A program made the position numbers and the translations under genes. From positions 7,006,001 to 7,070,000 of the forward strand of contig JBANAY010000004.1 in the NCBI GenBank assembly GCA_037952775.1: a DNA stretch of 64,000 bases, given 5' to 3'. Below the pieces are notes generated by a model that saw only the letters and a list, made by a program, of their open reading frames with translations, was not told the DNA's origin and searched no databases. This stretch comes from Clonostachys chloroleuca. Its lineage: Eukaryota; Ascomycota; Sordariomycetes; Hypocreales; Bionectriaceae. This document shows positions 12,066 through 23,725 of the stretch, piece by piece. Within the stretch, counting starts at the first letter, position 1; each line of letters begins with the position of its first letter.

Positions 12066-13523
12066 TTACGCGTGCCCGTTGACTCCGTTGATTTTTTGAG
12101 CCTTAAACTCGGCCTTGAAAATAGTCTCCATCTCCTTTCGCACTACCACAGCCTGCGCCGATTCTGTGTACTCAATGTCATCCCAGCTTAGTCGCTGGTC
12201 CTTCTTGACAGCTCGCTTCAACACCCAGCCATGGGCAAGGCCGATTGGTAGGCCTGAGATGGCCATTGAGTCTTCAGCAGGCATCAGACGCCCATACACA
12301 GTGAAGCCACCCTCGCCATCAAGCTTCTCGCCAATTTCAAGATCGCGCTTAGCAGTGGCAACAACATCGCCTGACCAGGTCTTGGTCTGACCTGTAGGCT
12401 CCCCACGAACCATTATGGAGGCCACCGAGACACCCAATTCCAGACCGATAAGGTGGTAGGGCTTGTATTGGGCAGCATACCAGCCGCTGGGGTCGGTTTG
12501 CAGGCCATATTGCTTAAAACACTCCTTTTGATACTCTCCAGGTGCTGAAGATGAATATTAGCTTTGCTTTTTCTGCCATCAGAAACGCATCGGGGGTGGA
12601 AACATACCCTTGATCACAACGTAGACACCCCAACGAAGATGGTTGAAGACCCAGCGTCCATCTGTCTCCATACAAGACACTACCTCAACTGTTCCGTTCT
12701 TCTCGTTCTGGCCTCCTTCACTGATAGGCTTCAGTCGCTGAGGCAAATCCCAGATCCCCACAGGGGGGAAGTTTAATCCATTTGTAGGAGGGCTGAGGTC
12801 ACAACCGTTTGAAACAGCGGCCATCTCCAGTGCGGATTTAGTTCCATCAAGGAAGGAGTTGAACATCTGAGGGTTGAAGTCCCCTGAGTCAAGCTGCTCC
12901 TTTGTGAAGCCGTAGTAGTTCCATACAGTATCTGGGGTCGAGTAGTGGTACTCAGGGAGGTGCTTGGTACCCTTTCCGGCGCATACAACTTCAAAGCCGG
13001 CTGTTCTGGCCCAGTCTACAAGCTCGGCGATCAGGGCAGGCTGGTCCCCGTAAGCCATGGAGTAGATGATACCGGCTTCTTTCGCTTTGCGGGCCAGAAG
13101 GGGGCCAGCGAGCACATCTGCCTCCACATTGATCATTACAATGTGCTTCTTGTGTTCGCAGCAAAGGAGAGCATGACGGATACCAGCAGAGGGGTTGCCA
13201 GTGACTTCGAGGATCACGTCAATCTCGGGGGTGGCGATCAGAGCCGCAGAGTCTGTAGTGATAGCAGTCTTGCCCGCCTTGATGCCTTCTGAGATAGAGA
13301 GCTTGGCAGTAGCGTCGTACTTGTCTTCAGGGTACCCAGTGCGTTTCAGCGAGGCCAAGGCGCGCTCTGCTGAAAGATCTGCGATACCTGCCAAACGAAT
13401 ACCGGCAGTACGGAAGCTCTGGGAAATATACATGGAACCGAACTTGCCCGCTCCAATGATGCCCACTTGGACGGGCTTTCCGGCCTTGTCCAGCTCAGCG
13501 AGCTTGGTCGAAAGACTAGTCAT
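12066..13523 (-). CDS. NAD(P)-binding dehydrogenase with C-terminal SAF domain (COG4091-like)
   Basis: Two exons, 13523-12608 and 12544-12066, with a GTATGT/TTCAG intron, give 464 aa. The N-terminus has a Rossmann fold with VGIIGAGKFGS (about residues 19-29). The middle resembles homoserine-dehydrogenase-like proteins (VILEVTGNPSAG, MINVEADVLAGP). The C-terminal ~120 residues form a SAF domain (RDLEIGEKLDGEGGFTVYG). The family is annotated as predicted homoserine dehydrogenase, but members sit in sugar-acid catabolic loci and the true substrate is not known from sequence. The neighbours (anion symporter, Zn2Cys6 regulator, DUF1537 kinase) suggest oxidation of a branched or four-carbon acid sugar before phosphorylation; this is inference. 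Confidence 0.85.
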
Positions 13524-14787
13524 GGTGGAATTAGGCTGTGAAATTCAAGGAAACGAGTATTAGGGTCTCAGTCCTCCTTGCTGATGTGAGGTGGCTTAGA
13601 TGTTGTCGAAAAGAATGAGTGAAGGTAAATGGCTTGGTTATACACCAGAAGGTTGTTCACGATTCAGCTATTTGAGTTTATTATTTACAGCATGAAGGAT
13701 GATATCTATAGGTTTTTAAGGTCTTCCCCTCTACCGAGCATTGTCTCCTCACGAGACACACACTCATTCCCACCAAATATTCGGGAAATGCTCCGATTTA
13801 CCGATGGCGGAGTTCCAACCTCGCCTCCACATTTCCCAATAGATCTTTGACTTACGACTCTGGCCACAACAGAAAAGGGGTCTATTCCTAAGTCGGAGAT
13901 TATTCTCAAGATGAACTGTGCTACGCAAGCGAGCACGGAGGCCAAGATGCTGGCTCGGTGCCTTCATTTGGCGTGCTCTAATGCTAAGATGGATTACTTT
14001 TCAATGATTCACGGACTTTGCACGAGCATAGGATGAATGTTCCATTTGGAACATACATAGAGTAGAAGAGAATTGCCTATTAGTCTCAAATACTTCTAAT
14101 CTACTTCATCTCCAACCATCATCTAGCTGGTGACATACCCCGCGTTCATGCATGTGTATAACCCAATCCATAGATACGCATCAAGGCATCGAACTATGCG
14201 GATTCATTGGGATTTCTGTATTCACCGGTAACCGAGGTATATTGCCATTATCAACCCTAATTTTGTCTTGGCTCAGGCAGGCCACTTTTGCATATCCCGA
14301 TTTTCCGGGCCCCAGACCATGACTCGCAACCAAGTCCTCAACAGGGTTCGCAAGTCTGGGGCTGACAATTCTCCACACTGTCCTGCGGGGTGACCATTGG
14401 CCAGCTTGTTACGAGGGGAACACGAGTCAGTCTGATCCTTTGCTTTGGCCATGGATGTCTCTCCAACCTTACCCCGGGAATTTGACGGAGAATCCACATC
14501 ATTCCCGGACCTGACGCCTTCCATACCTCCTTTCCTATTCATCTTGTCAATTGCTGAATCTAGAAGCGGTCAAAGCCAACCGGTTGTCCGTCCCTGTGCC
14601 TGCCTTCACACCCAATGCACAGGTTCACTAATGGATTGTGAACTATAAAGGAAGCTGCCTTTCGTTCCTTCTCTGCCGAAAGCTGACCTCTTGAAGCCCT
14701 CCTGTTTTCACCTCATACCCTCCAAACCACCAATCTTACCCGACGAGAATTGCACCCACGCATACAAACAGGTCCTGATCCTTCAGA
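13524..14787. other. divergent intergenic region between dehydrogenase and MFS genes
   Basis: This 1.26-kb region separates the divergently transcribed dehydrogenase and transporter genes, so it should hold both promoters. No reading frame with family signal was seen. Confidence 0.5.
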
Positions 14788-16532
14788 ATGACCAAGACCG
14801 ACGTGCGGGCAGGCAGCAATGCCACTCCTGACTATAGGTCCATAGTGGCGGCATGGACTCCGGAAGAGCGAATCGAGAAAGAGAAGAAGTTCCTCAGGAA
14901 GATCGATACCAGACTTCTTCCAATTCTTGTATGGACACTCTTCCCCATATACTTTAACTTCCAATGATGCTGACAAGAGTACTAGATCGTGATGTACATT
15001 ATGAATTACATCGACCGAAACGCCCTTCCCCAAGCACGAATTCAAGGCATCGAACAAGATCTGGGGCTTAAAGGAGTCGAGTACAACATTGTCCTTAGTC
15101 TGACGTTCATTGGATATATCTCAATGCAAGGCAGGTGGCATTGGAAGTCCGTCCACGACAATCAACACCCGGCTAACTGAGTCTACAGTTCCATCAAACA
15201 TGATTCTCGGGAAATTGCGACCTAGTGTGTATCTCTCAGCTTGCATGGTTGCCTGGGGAGTCGTCAGCGGTGCTACAGCGGCAGCTCATAATTTTGGCGG
15301 TCTTGCGGCGACACGATTCTTCCTTGGCATTACAGAGGTTCGAACTTTACTCCATATACAGCTATGTCTTAGCTTAGTGGCCACTAATCTCTACTCATTC
15401 AGGCTCCCTTTTTCCCAGGTGTGGCCTTCCTCTTTTCTGGTTGGTATACGAGAAAGGAACTAGGTCTACGTCTCGGAATTTTCTTCTGCGCGGCGATGCT
15501 TTCTGGTGCCTTTGGGGGCCTCTTTGCTGCTGGTATAGCAGCAGCCTTCGAAAACAACCGGCTACCCAGCTGGCGATGGCTGTTTATAATCGAAGGAGCC
15601 GCCACTGTTGTGTTTGCTGTCGTCACTGGCTTTGTTATCCCAGACTGGCCAGCTACCACTAAGTGGCTGACCGAGGAAGAGAAGGCGCTGGGAGTTGTGC
15701 GACTGATTGAGGATGCCGGAGAGGAAGAGGAGGACATCAACAACTGGACCGCCTTCAAGCTCGCTGCTAAGGACTACAGAGTGTGGCTTTGTATCCTTGG
15801 ACAGCTTTGCGTTCAAGCCGTTGCTTCCCTAACCAACTTCCTGCCGACATTGGTCAACAGCTTTGGCTATTCCAAGATCAACACCCTGCTTCTTACAGCC
15901 CCGCCGTATCTTTTCACTGCTCTTTTCTGTCTGTTCAACACCTGGTACTCTGATCGTAAGTTAAGCTCACTGCCTACACATCCCACCCGGGTGAAACATT
16001 TAAGACTGACTTTGGCCCAGGCACCTCGAAGCGAAGCCCCCATATGATTTACCCTAGTTTCGTCGCCATTGCGGGCATCGTCATTACGATGGCTACAACA
16101 AACAACGGAGCTCGATACTTCGCTCTGTTTCTAATGCTTCCTGGAACCTACGGCTGTTTTCAGATTTCCAACGCTTGGATGGCTAATATCGGAGCTCGTC
16201 CTCAGAAGAAACGAGCCATCAGTCTCGCCATGAACAACTCATTTGGCAATGTAGCTCTGGTCTGGACACCGTACCTATACCCTACATCTGACGGCCCGCG
16301 ATACATGACTGCGTGGTCGGTGAATCTTGCTCTGACCGTCGTCACTGTCTTGAGCTCGGCGGCCCTCAGCTACTGCCTGCGCAGGGATAACAAGAAGATT
16401 GAGGAGCTTCATGAGACGATTACTATTGAGGCGGGCTTGGGAGACAAGGATTCGAGCCACCACATCGAGCAGAACGAGGCCAATGCGACGGTTACAAGGC
16501 GAGCTAATGCTGGAGCCAAATACGATGTTTAG
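14788..16532 (+). CDS. MFS anion:cation symporter-family transporter
   Basis: Five exons: 14788-14928, 14986-15130, 15189-15337, 15403-15955, 16021-16532, giving 499 aa. The N-terminus carries the family's RKIDTRLLPIL before helix 1 and NYIDRNALPQAR after it; helix 4 holds the MQVPSNMILGKLRPS-type motif. Twelve spans are expected in the plasma membrane. The family (allantoate permease/tartrate transporter-like) moves organic and sugar acids with cations. The second intron (15131-15188) starts with GC, not GT: only the GC donor restores the conserved M-Q-V-P-S-N reading. Its place between a sugar-acid-type dehydrogenase and a DUF1537 kinase suggests uptake of an acid-sugar substrate. Confidence 0.9.
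15131..15188 (+). other. GC-AG intron in the MFS gene
   Basis: The donor reads AAG|GCAGGT and the acceptor TCTACAG. The nearby GT (15135) would put the next exon out of frame, whereas GC gives the conserved MQVPSN. GC-AG introns are a known minor class in fungi. Confidence 0.75.
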
Positions 16533-16945
16533 TTTAGTTTGTAATACCGGCCGTTCGCTAAGGAGAGGCGTAAGCAAACCACCATAGATAATAGTAGTAT
16601 AGCTCCAATAACAGGGTTACTTGTGTAGACCTCCACCTCCTTTCCTCCTTTGAAGTGCTTCTCCATGAGAGAAGCTAAGCTGCTGTTATTCAGCCTAGTG
16701 AACACAGTTCCCAAGCAACATACCAGCTAAAACCCCACACTCCATTTTCTCCACCATGATTGAGTAGCATTACGTATGAAGAACAACCCCGTTCCCCCGC
16801 ATGACCAGCCTGATGACCCACAAGCCCTTGCAGAAAGAGGAGCGGGCAGGGGATTAAAAGACTGGTATTTCCCGATTTCCCGGTGCCAGTCCAGAAAACC
16901 TTTCCTCCCTACAGCTCTGCACAATCCCACGTGTAGGACATTACA
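16533..16945. other. intergenic
   Basis: 413 bp between the transporter and the zinc-cluster regulator on the same strand. No gene seen; it holds the regulator's promoter. Confidence 0.5.
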
Positions 16946-19324
16946 ATGAGATCGAATCTGGAAGACGACACGGTGCAAAAAGAAGTGTCAGAAACTAAGG
17001 CACAGCCAGACCACGAGGATGTTACTCCGGCAAAGACGACAAAGGCCCGTCGCCATCCGGCTGTTGGCAGTGGCGGACCGGGCCGCAAATCAAAAGCCTG
17101 TAAGTGGGTTCTGGAGGAAAGAAGTTGGAATGCTTCACTGACAGTATACTAAAGGTCTGGCGTGCAAGAAACTGAAGATGAAGTGCGAGGTGTTTCCAGG
17201 CGACCGGAATTGCAAACATTGCTTGAGACGTAAAGTAGATTGCATTTTCAAAACAACCAGGTTCATCGAAGTTGATCTGGAGGAGGACACTTCGGCACTG
17301 GAAGACCCTTATGAGTAGGATCAATTCCATTCGTGGTGGAATGAATGGCTCACTAACTGATTGTCAGGAGAAAATTCGACCTCATGAGAGAAGAGATGAG
17401 ACTGATGAGGCAGAGTATAAATTCGATCTTGGCAGAAAAGAGAGCACCAAACGCCAGCTTTGAAGCGAGTCTTGCAGCACACAACGTACCGACCGGAACG
17501 CCATGCAGTACAACAACAAGCCCTGCGGGCTTATCCAGCACTAGAGAAGACAATACTCAGATGGCCATGACTCGAGAAAATTCGCTCGAACCAGACCCCA
17601 TGAATGCAGCTGTGACTGTGGAAGAGCCCATGGGAAGTCTCTACGAGGTCACGCGCTTAAGGAATATCCGGAGCAACAAAGCCAACACTGCAAGGCCACT
17701 GTCTGGGGGCCAAGGGGAGCTAAACGATTTCATCTCCAGGGGAGTCATCTCTGAGCACGAGGCCGAGGAATTGTACAACTCGTGAGTGGCTGGTCCCATC
17801 TTCAGACTCTGCTCCTTCACTGACTAATTCCGATGCTGCAGCTTCCACATGTCTCTTAATCATTATCTCTGGGTCGGTCTTGAACAGACACATCCTTCGT
17901 TCTATTCCGTCCGCAAGTCATCAGAACTCCTGACCGCCACGATACTCGCCGTCACAGCCCTGCACCTTCCAACCAGCTCCGAAACATTCGATAAATGCTA
18001 CAGAGAATTCCTGGCCCTTATTGCATCTTCCATGTTTTCTCGATACCATTCAATCGACGACGTCCGGGGCTTATGCATCGCGGCATTCTGGCTGTCGGAC
18101 GTATCATGGAAATTATCGGGCCACGCCATCCGTATCGCAACCGAACTAAATGTGCACCAAAGCTTTGCGAAGGCTCTCGAAGGGGACCCCGAACACTTCC
18201 AGAGAGCTCGGCTATGGTACATGCTCTATGTCTGCGATCATCATTTCTCAATAGCCTACGGCCGGCCCCCGATGATTGCAGAGTCCATTCAGATCCGAGA
18301 ACACGAATTGTTTCTCACCTCGCCCTTGGCCGACGCCATTGACGCTAGGATACTGTCCCAAGTTGCTCTAATGCAGATTCTCACGCGGGTTTTCGACCGG
18401 TTCGGCGAGCGCCGTCTCCCAGATCGAAATACGATCCGCATGGGACGCGGCGGTACAGCTAACGATGCGAACCCATCAAGCGAATCATCCTCGACGATGC
18501 TCACTGAGGAGGACTTTGTAGATGTGCGGAACTTCAACGTGGAGATTGAGCAGTGGCGGATGTTGTGGTATTCGCGCCAGCGAGCCAACAATTTCATCGG
18601 CACGTTTCCGCCAAAGGGGATTATTCTGTATAGCTACTTCGCCAAGCTGCAGCTCAACATACTCGCCGTCCGTGGCGTGAGCCTGAACAGTGGTCGTCTC
18701 TCGACTGAGAGGAAGGAGCTCACCAACATGGCCATCTCAGCTGCTGCAAGTATTCTAACATTCGTGCTCGAGGAAGATGACTTGAGACGGGCGCTCGTAG
18801 GCACGCCGCTATACGTTCATATGATGATTGCTTTTGCTTGTGTTTTCTTGATGAAGGTGGCCACAAAATGGAACAGGATCATGGGCTTCAACATTGAGCA
18901 CAGCTACACAAATGTGTCAAGGTTGATGGAGAAGATGATCGACCTACTAAAGAGGTCCGTGACCTCAGACCGGCACGTACTGCATCACATAGCTGCCGGG
19001 CTGGAGAAGATGCTGGGCAAGATGACGGCGGAAGCTACCAGCGTAGAGGAATATCGACAGGTTCCGGAACACAGTGCTGATGCCGAGGCTGGCATGCCAG
19101 ATATGAGCGCGCCGGGCTACAGCACCCCCTTGATCAGCTCTGGCTTTGGCGCGGCTGTGCAAGGCGCGCAGCTGGTGACGCCGGGATGGGAGGTGCAATC
19201 AGCGTCTGGCGAGAACTTCTTTGGTAACGGGTCGAGCTTCATGAATGATAGCTTGCTGTATGAGGCGTTTGGGACGGACACTTCCACCGATGTATATAAT
19301 CTTCTCACAAGTCATTTCACTTAG
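16946..19324 (+). CDS. Zn2Cys6 transcription factor, putative regulator of the acid-sugar cluster
   Basis: Four exons: 16946-17099, 17155-17314, 17368-17781, 17842-19324, giving 736 aa. The zinc cluster straddles the first intron: CLACKKLKMKC, then eight residues, CKHC, six residues, C (C-x2-C-x6-C-x8-C-x2-C-x6-C). A coiled-coil-like stretch follows (RKFDLMREEMRLMRQ). The fungal_trans domain begins near residue 240. It is a nuclear regulator; dimerisation through the coiled coil is usual for this family. It sits between the transporter and the DUF1537 kinase, as a pathway-specific activator would. The targets are inferred from position only. Confidence 0.88.
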
Positions 19325-19386
19325 AGTGAAGGGTAGCATACATAATTGTCAAAAGTTTTTCTGTTATTCAGCTATATCTGTATAGG

Positions 19387-20910
19387 CTAAACCCGCCAGC
19401 CATTCACCACCTCGAAGAGGGTATCGTTTGTTCCAACATTGCCCGGGAAGACAACGTACGGCAAACCGGGCCATTTAGCAGACGGCTCATCGCATCGCCA
19501 TAACGGAACGCCTGGCGCAGCCTGTCCTACGATGGCCGCGCGCTTGAACCTCAAGCCCTTGGTAGCCATGTCTGACGAGGTGATTCCTCCCTTGGCAATG
19601 ACATATCTTGGCTTTTGTTCGAGTCTCTCCAGGAATGACACCAATGTCTTGGCTACGACGGAGCCAATGTCGAGACTTTTGGCCTCGTCAGTGCCCACGA
19701 TGAGCTCTCGGCTCGTCATGACCAGCACATCTTGACCCTTTGCAATCTCCGCCTCTGCGATCTTCAGAGCGTCCGACACTGCCTTGGTGGCATTCTCGGG
19801 CGACTCGAGCAGATTCCGAACCTCGAGAACGACCGATGTGAGCTTGTCACCGCTACGATTTCGGAGCGACTCAAGCTGGGCTGTCGTCTTGGGCACATAG
19901 GACCCAGCGATAACCAATCCTCCCACCTTGCCTGAGAGTCCGAGAGTAGCGGCAGAAATAGGCGGGATGCCCTCAATGGCCAATCTCGCGGAGACGAATG
20001 CAGCGCCCGTCCTAAACAAGAACCTCTTCCCCGAGCTTGAGGCTTTTAGCAGCGCCTCTATGGCAACATCCATGTCTTCCTCGGCAGCGGCATTCAAGAC
20101 AATCACTGGTTTCCTGGAGGGCTCGCGGGTAGCCTCGAGCAGCTGTTTTAGAACTGCGTCCGTACCGCCAACACGGATCGTCTCCAGGCTTATGGAAGTC
20201 ACATCATCCTTTTGAATAGATCCCTTGCCCTTTTCCACCACGTAGTCTCTCAGGTTGGAGCTCTGATACCCAAAAGTCGCATCTTTAGCGAAAGGTGTCT
20301 GCGCCGCGGGCAGGAGCCTGTCCCCCTCTTGGACGTAATGCACATCGTCAATCGTGTATCTCCCCCCTGAAGGAAGAACGGGCACAGTATTATGGCATTC
20401 GCCTTGCCTAGCACCGCCTCTGCAGCCTCGGCCTCGAGTGGAAAATGGCCTCGCAGGGTGGAGTCGCTCCGTAAAACGACTTCAAAGTCGATTCCCGTCT
20501 CCTTACTGGCGGCCTGGAGGTTCTGGCATATTTCAGTGATGAGCGCCCTCGCCTGGGGCGGGTGCAAGGCGCGAGAGTTTGTGAGAATGAAGAAGCCTGA
20601 GCCCGCTGGTGTGGCCCGAAATTCCTCAATGAGGCGCTGTGTGTCCCAGGCAGTGAGGATGATGATATCGTGGCAAGTCTGCGTTCCTGGAAGCGCAAAG
20701 CTGTCAACCGCTGGCACAGATTGGAGGAAATGCTTGCTCTCCCAACATTCTTTCGCACTCACCGGTAGGGTCGTCGTCAAGAACGACAAGGAGGGGCACT
20801 TTAAGGGATCCGGAGCGGATGGCGGTTTCGGTTTTGCCTCGGAGATCTTTGGACCCTACCGGTGGAAGGGAGGCGAGGGTTGACTTCAGGTCACGAACTG
20901 AGTCCGCCAT
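19387..20910 (-). CDS. DUF1537 four-carbon acid-sugar kinase, frameshifted as given
   Basis: Exon 1 is 20910-20763 and exon 2 is 20686-19387 (GTGAGT/TTCCAG intron). The join restores the family motif DDDPTGTQT. Other marks are ILTNSRAL, RSDSTLRGHFP, and near the C-terminus AKGGITSSD and FPGNVG. Members phosphorylate 3-oxo-tetronates, D-threonate or related acid sugars with ATP in the cytosol. The frame breaks at the C6 run 20362-20367 (minus strand G6). Upstream reads ...CPFFLQGG and downstream, one frame over, RYTIDDVHYV, exactly the family sequence if one more G were present. With that base the gene would encode 482 aa. This is either an assembly indel or a recent inactivation; similar breaks elsewhere in the window favour the former. 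Confidence 0.88.
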
Positions 20911-21821
20911 TGTGATTTTGCTGGGGTCGGTTTATCGATGACAGCGGTAGGACGATGGATTATCTCAGGGGTCGGACCATTTAACTACCTGGGCAGTAGA
21001 TACTCTCCTCCCGTCAAATATTCACTCGTCCAAGCGGCAATGGGCGTAGGAACGGGCTCGTTCCAGCTAATCGGGCAAAACACCGAGGCCGCAGTCCGGA
21101 CTTGGTGCGGGGTCGGTAAATACCCCGACAGATCCCTCTTCCGGTGGTGTTGCGGGAAATGTGGTGGAAATGTACCTCGCTGACCTTGGGCAATGAAAAG
21201 CCTTTCCAGTCATCTTGCCTGTCTCAGAGTGTGCATCCTTTGTGGCCTTGGGGATGAATCACCGTGCAGCATGTGCCTATTATTATGTGCGTGCACCTTC
21301 TGCCACGCTTTCAACCACTAAAGGTTAGGGGGTCTCTGTTGACTTTCTGGCATTCTGCCCGTGGCATTCTAGCGAGTGGGTGACACCCAAATAACCACCT
21401 ACATATCTATCTAAATAAGTAGCTAATTCTAAACAGAGATGAGAGAATGTCAATACTTAGACCTGAATTCTTTTCCTTTAATCTTCTCTATCTTCTATAT
21501 TAATCAGGTCAGACTGGTTTGTTTGAGCATACTACCAACAGTACGCTCTCGCTCGACTTCGACCCAGCATGCTCAAACAGCTCAGCCGTGCAGTCCAGAA
21601 ACTGATGGCCAGGCTCAGCCCGCGTGTTTTTGCTCGTTGATGCAGATACCTACCTTAGGTAGAGGCAGCAACAAGTTTGCACCGACGTGTCACCAATCTC
21701 TTATCGGCATTCACTCACGCGCTTATCTGATGGGTTCCCACGAGTGCAGTGGCTCTATGCCTCTTGTCACGTCTCATTATTTTCTCCTTTCCTAGGAAAA
21801 CATTTCACCCGCGAAGCAAAC
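20911..21821. other. divergent intergenic region
   Basis: This region lies between the divergent acid-sugar kinase and the kinase-like gene. A frame is open from 21687 into the next gene, but an ATG at 21822 is the better start. Nothing else is seen. Confidence 0.45.
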
Positions 21822-23114
21822 ATGCTCGATCACGACGACAGGCTCTTTGCCCCAAGCGGCGACATCGACCCAGGCGGCCCAAGCATATGGCGCGTCATCG
21901 ACTGGGATCAGCGCCGCCTGGTCTCAGTGGTTATGGATGAAGAGCTCGATTCAGAAGATCCAGCGTTCGAGCATCTTCTCAAATATATCGACCATCTTCC
22001 ACCAGACGTCTACTCAATCCATGTCACCTCCGACGGCGACCTCATCTCTGCTTCAGCCGACCCGAAAGACGACGAAACCAAATGCGTGTTCCGCCCACTC
22101 GTGGAGAGCCTCCAGATTCCAGACGGCATAGAAACTGTCTCTCGCCAAGACCTCGAGGAGCTGGATCGATTGGGCCCCAACGTCGACGTGGTTGTGCGCC
22201 CACGATCGACAGAGCCCAGCAAGCGGGTAAGCGTCCAACACCTGAAAATTTGCCATCTTCACAGACTAATCTTGCCGTCACAGCTTATTTTCAAATACTA
22301 TTTCATGCATCAGAGCTATAGCTCTGTCTGGCATGAGATGAGCCTCTGGATGCGTCTGCCTAAACACCCCAACATTGTGCCATTCGACAGTGTCGTTGTG
22401 GATGAGATCGAGGGACGTCTCGTGGGTTTCACTTCGGTATTCATCTTGGACGAGAACAAAACGCGCTGTTTCAAGCTCAAGTGGCTCCACCAACTCATGG
22501 CAGTTGTGGATGAGCTTAACTTGAAATATGGCGTTGCTCACCAGGATGTCGCACCGCGGAATCTTGTCATAGATCAAGCTTCTGATTCGTTGATGATATT
22601 TGATTTCAATTTCTCCGCCCGCATTGGGCGAGGAGGCTATGACGAAGCCCGGAACGATGTCAAGGGAGTCATTTTCACCATGTACGAGATCGTCACTCGC
22701 AATGATCGCCATCGCCGTGTGCGACACGAGGAACAGGACGTCTCTGTCATTGAAGGAGAAGAATGGGCAAAGCACCCCGACGTTCTTTTGGATCACCCAG
22801 TCTCAGAGTTCCGCGCGGTGCTCGCGGCATGGAGCGAAAAGCGGCGGGCTGGGACACAATTGACCAAGAACACGGAAGCGACTGATCCTTTGGAGTGGCC
22901 TCCTCTACCGGACCCGCCCCTTACCGAGATGAAATGGGAAATTTCTGGTCGTGAACACAAGCGGATGATGAAACTCTACGACTGGGGGAGGAATGAGTTG
23001 TTGCAAAAAGGCCAGGCCGTTTTGAACTGGCAACGCTGTCCTTCCAAGGAATTCCAGGCTTGGCCCTTGGGTCGGAAAATCCCACAAGACAAGATCAAAA
23101 GGCCTTCAGCTTAG
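21822..23114 (+). CDS. protein-kinase-like domain protein
   Basis: Two exons, 21822-22226 and 22284-23114, with a 57-bp intron that happens to stay in frame, give 411 aa. Kinase-fold landmarks are visible: LIFKYYF with the ATP-site Lys, WHEMSLW with the helix-C Glu, HQDVAPRNLVID as the catalytic loop (HxD....N), and FDFNFSARIG in place of DFG. The N-terminal ~130 residues are acidic and not recognised. Such proteins form a large fungal expansion of kinase-like (APH/PK-like) proteins with unknown substrates. An upstream in-frame start at 21687 is possible but has no family support. Activity is plausible because the Lys, Asp and Asn are all present. Confidence 0.75.
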   Translation: MLDHDDRLFAPSGDIDPGGPSIWRVIDWDQRRLVSVVMDEELDSEDPAFEHLLKYIDHLPPDVYSIHVTSDGDLISASADPKDDETKCVFRPLVESLQIPDGIETVSRQDLEELDRLGPNVDVVVRPRSTEPSKRVSVQHLKICHLHRLILPSQLIFKYYFMHQSYSSVWHEMSLWMRLPKHPNIVPFDSVVVDEIEGRLVGFTSVFILDENKTRCFKLKWLHQLMAVVDELNLKYGVAHQDVAPRNLVIDQASDSLMIFDFNFSARIGRGGYDEARNDVKGVIFTMYEIVTRNDRHRRVRHEEQDVSVIEGEEWAKHPDVLLDHPVSEFRAVLAAWSEKRRAGTQLTKNTEATDPLEWPPLPDPPLTEMKWEISGREHKRMMKLYDWGRNELLQKGQAVLNWQRCPSKEFQAWPLGRKIPQDKIKRPSA

Positions 23115-23725
23115 AAGTAGAAGTTAACGAATGATGAATATCACGTATGTAGCCTATGTAATCTTAATACCCCTTGCTTCTTGCAACAAGGGAAAATACC
23201 TCCTAACTCGATGGTGTGACACTTTTTTTCGAGTCTGCAACGATAAAAATGCTAACCGGACTAAGAGTAGCCCAAGACCTTGACAGCAATCGAAGCTTGT
23301 TCCTGTCCCAGAGGCAAGTGAGGGGTCTATACTGAGGGGCTGGCTGTTCAAGCAATGGAGTTGATATTTCAGATGGGCGCAAGAAGGGGCTAAATATTCC
23401 ACGTTTCAAATGCACAAGAGGACTCCGACTATGCAGAATCTTGGCCGAATAAAGGAGGTGGTGCTCGAGCCCTGAGGCCATTCACGAGTCACTCAATCAG
23501 GTAGGGGACTGGACCATTCCATTGGGGGCGGGGCAAATAAACGCGTTAGCGGCAGTACGACATTCTTCCTAAGCCTCCCGGGACAGATTACCGAAAACTT
23601 GGCTCAACACCAGCACGCTCTCGGGACAGGCGGGATCCTTCTCACGTCGATGGACCTGGACTGCACGCTCCCTGCGAGGAGGGAAGCAGACCGTGGCTAG
23701 CGATAGATCACAACATTCAACCATC
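23115..23725. other. intergenic
   Basis: No gene seen in 610 bp between two genes on the same strand; it holds the promoter of the small zinc-cluster gene. Confidence 0.5.
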
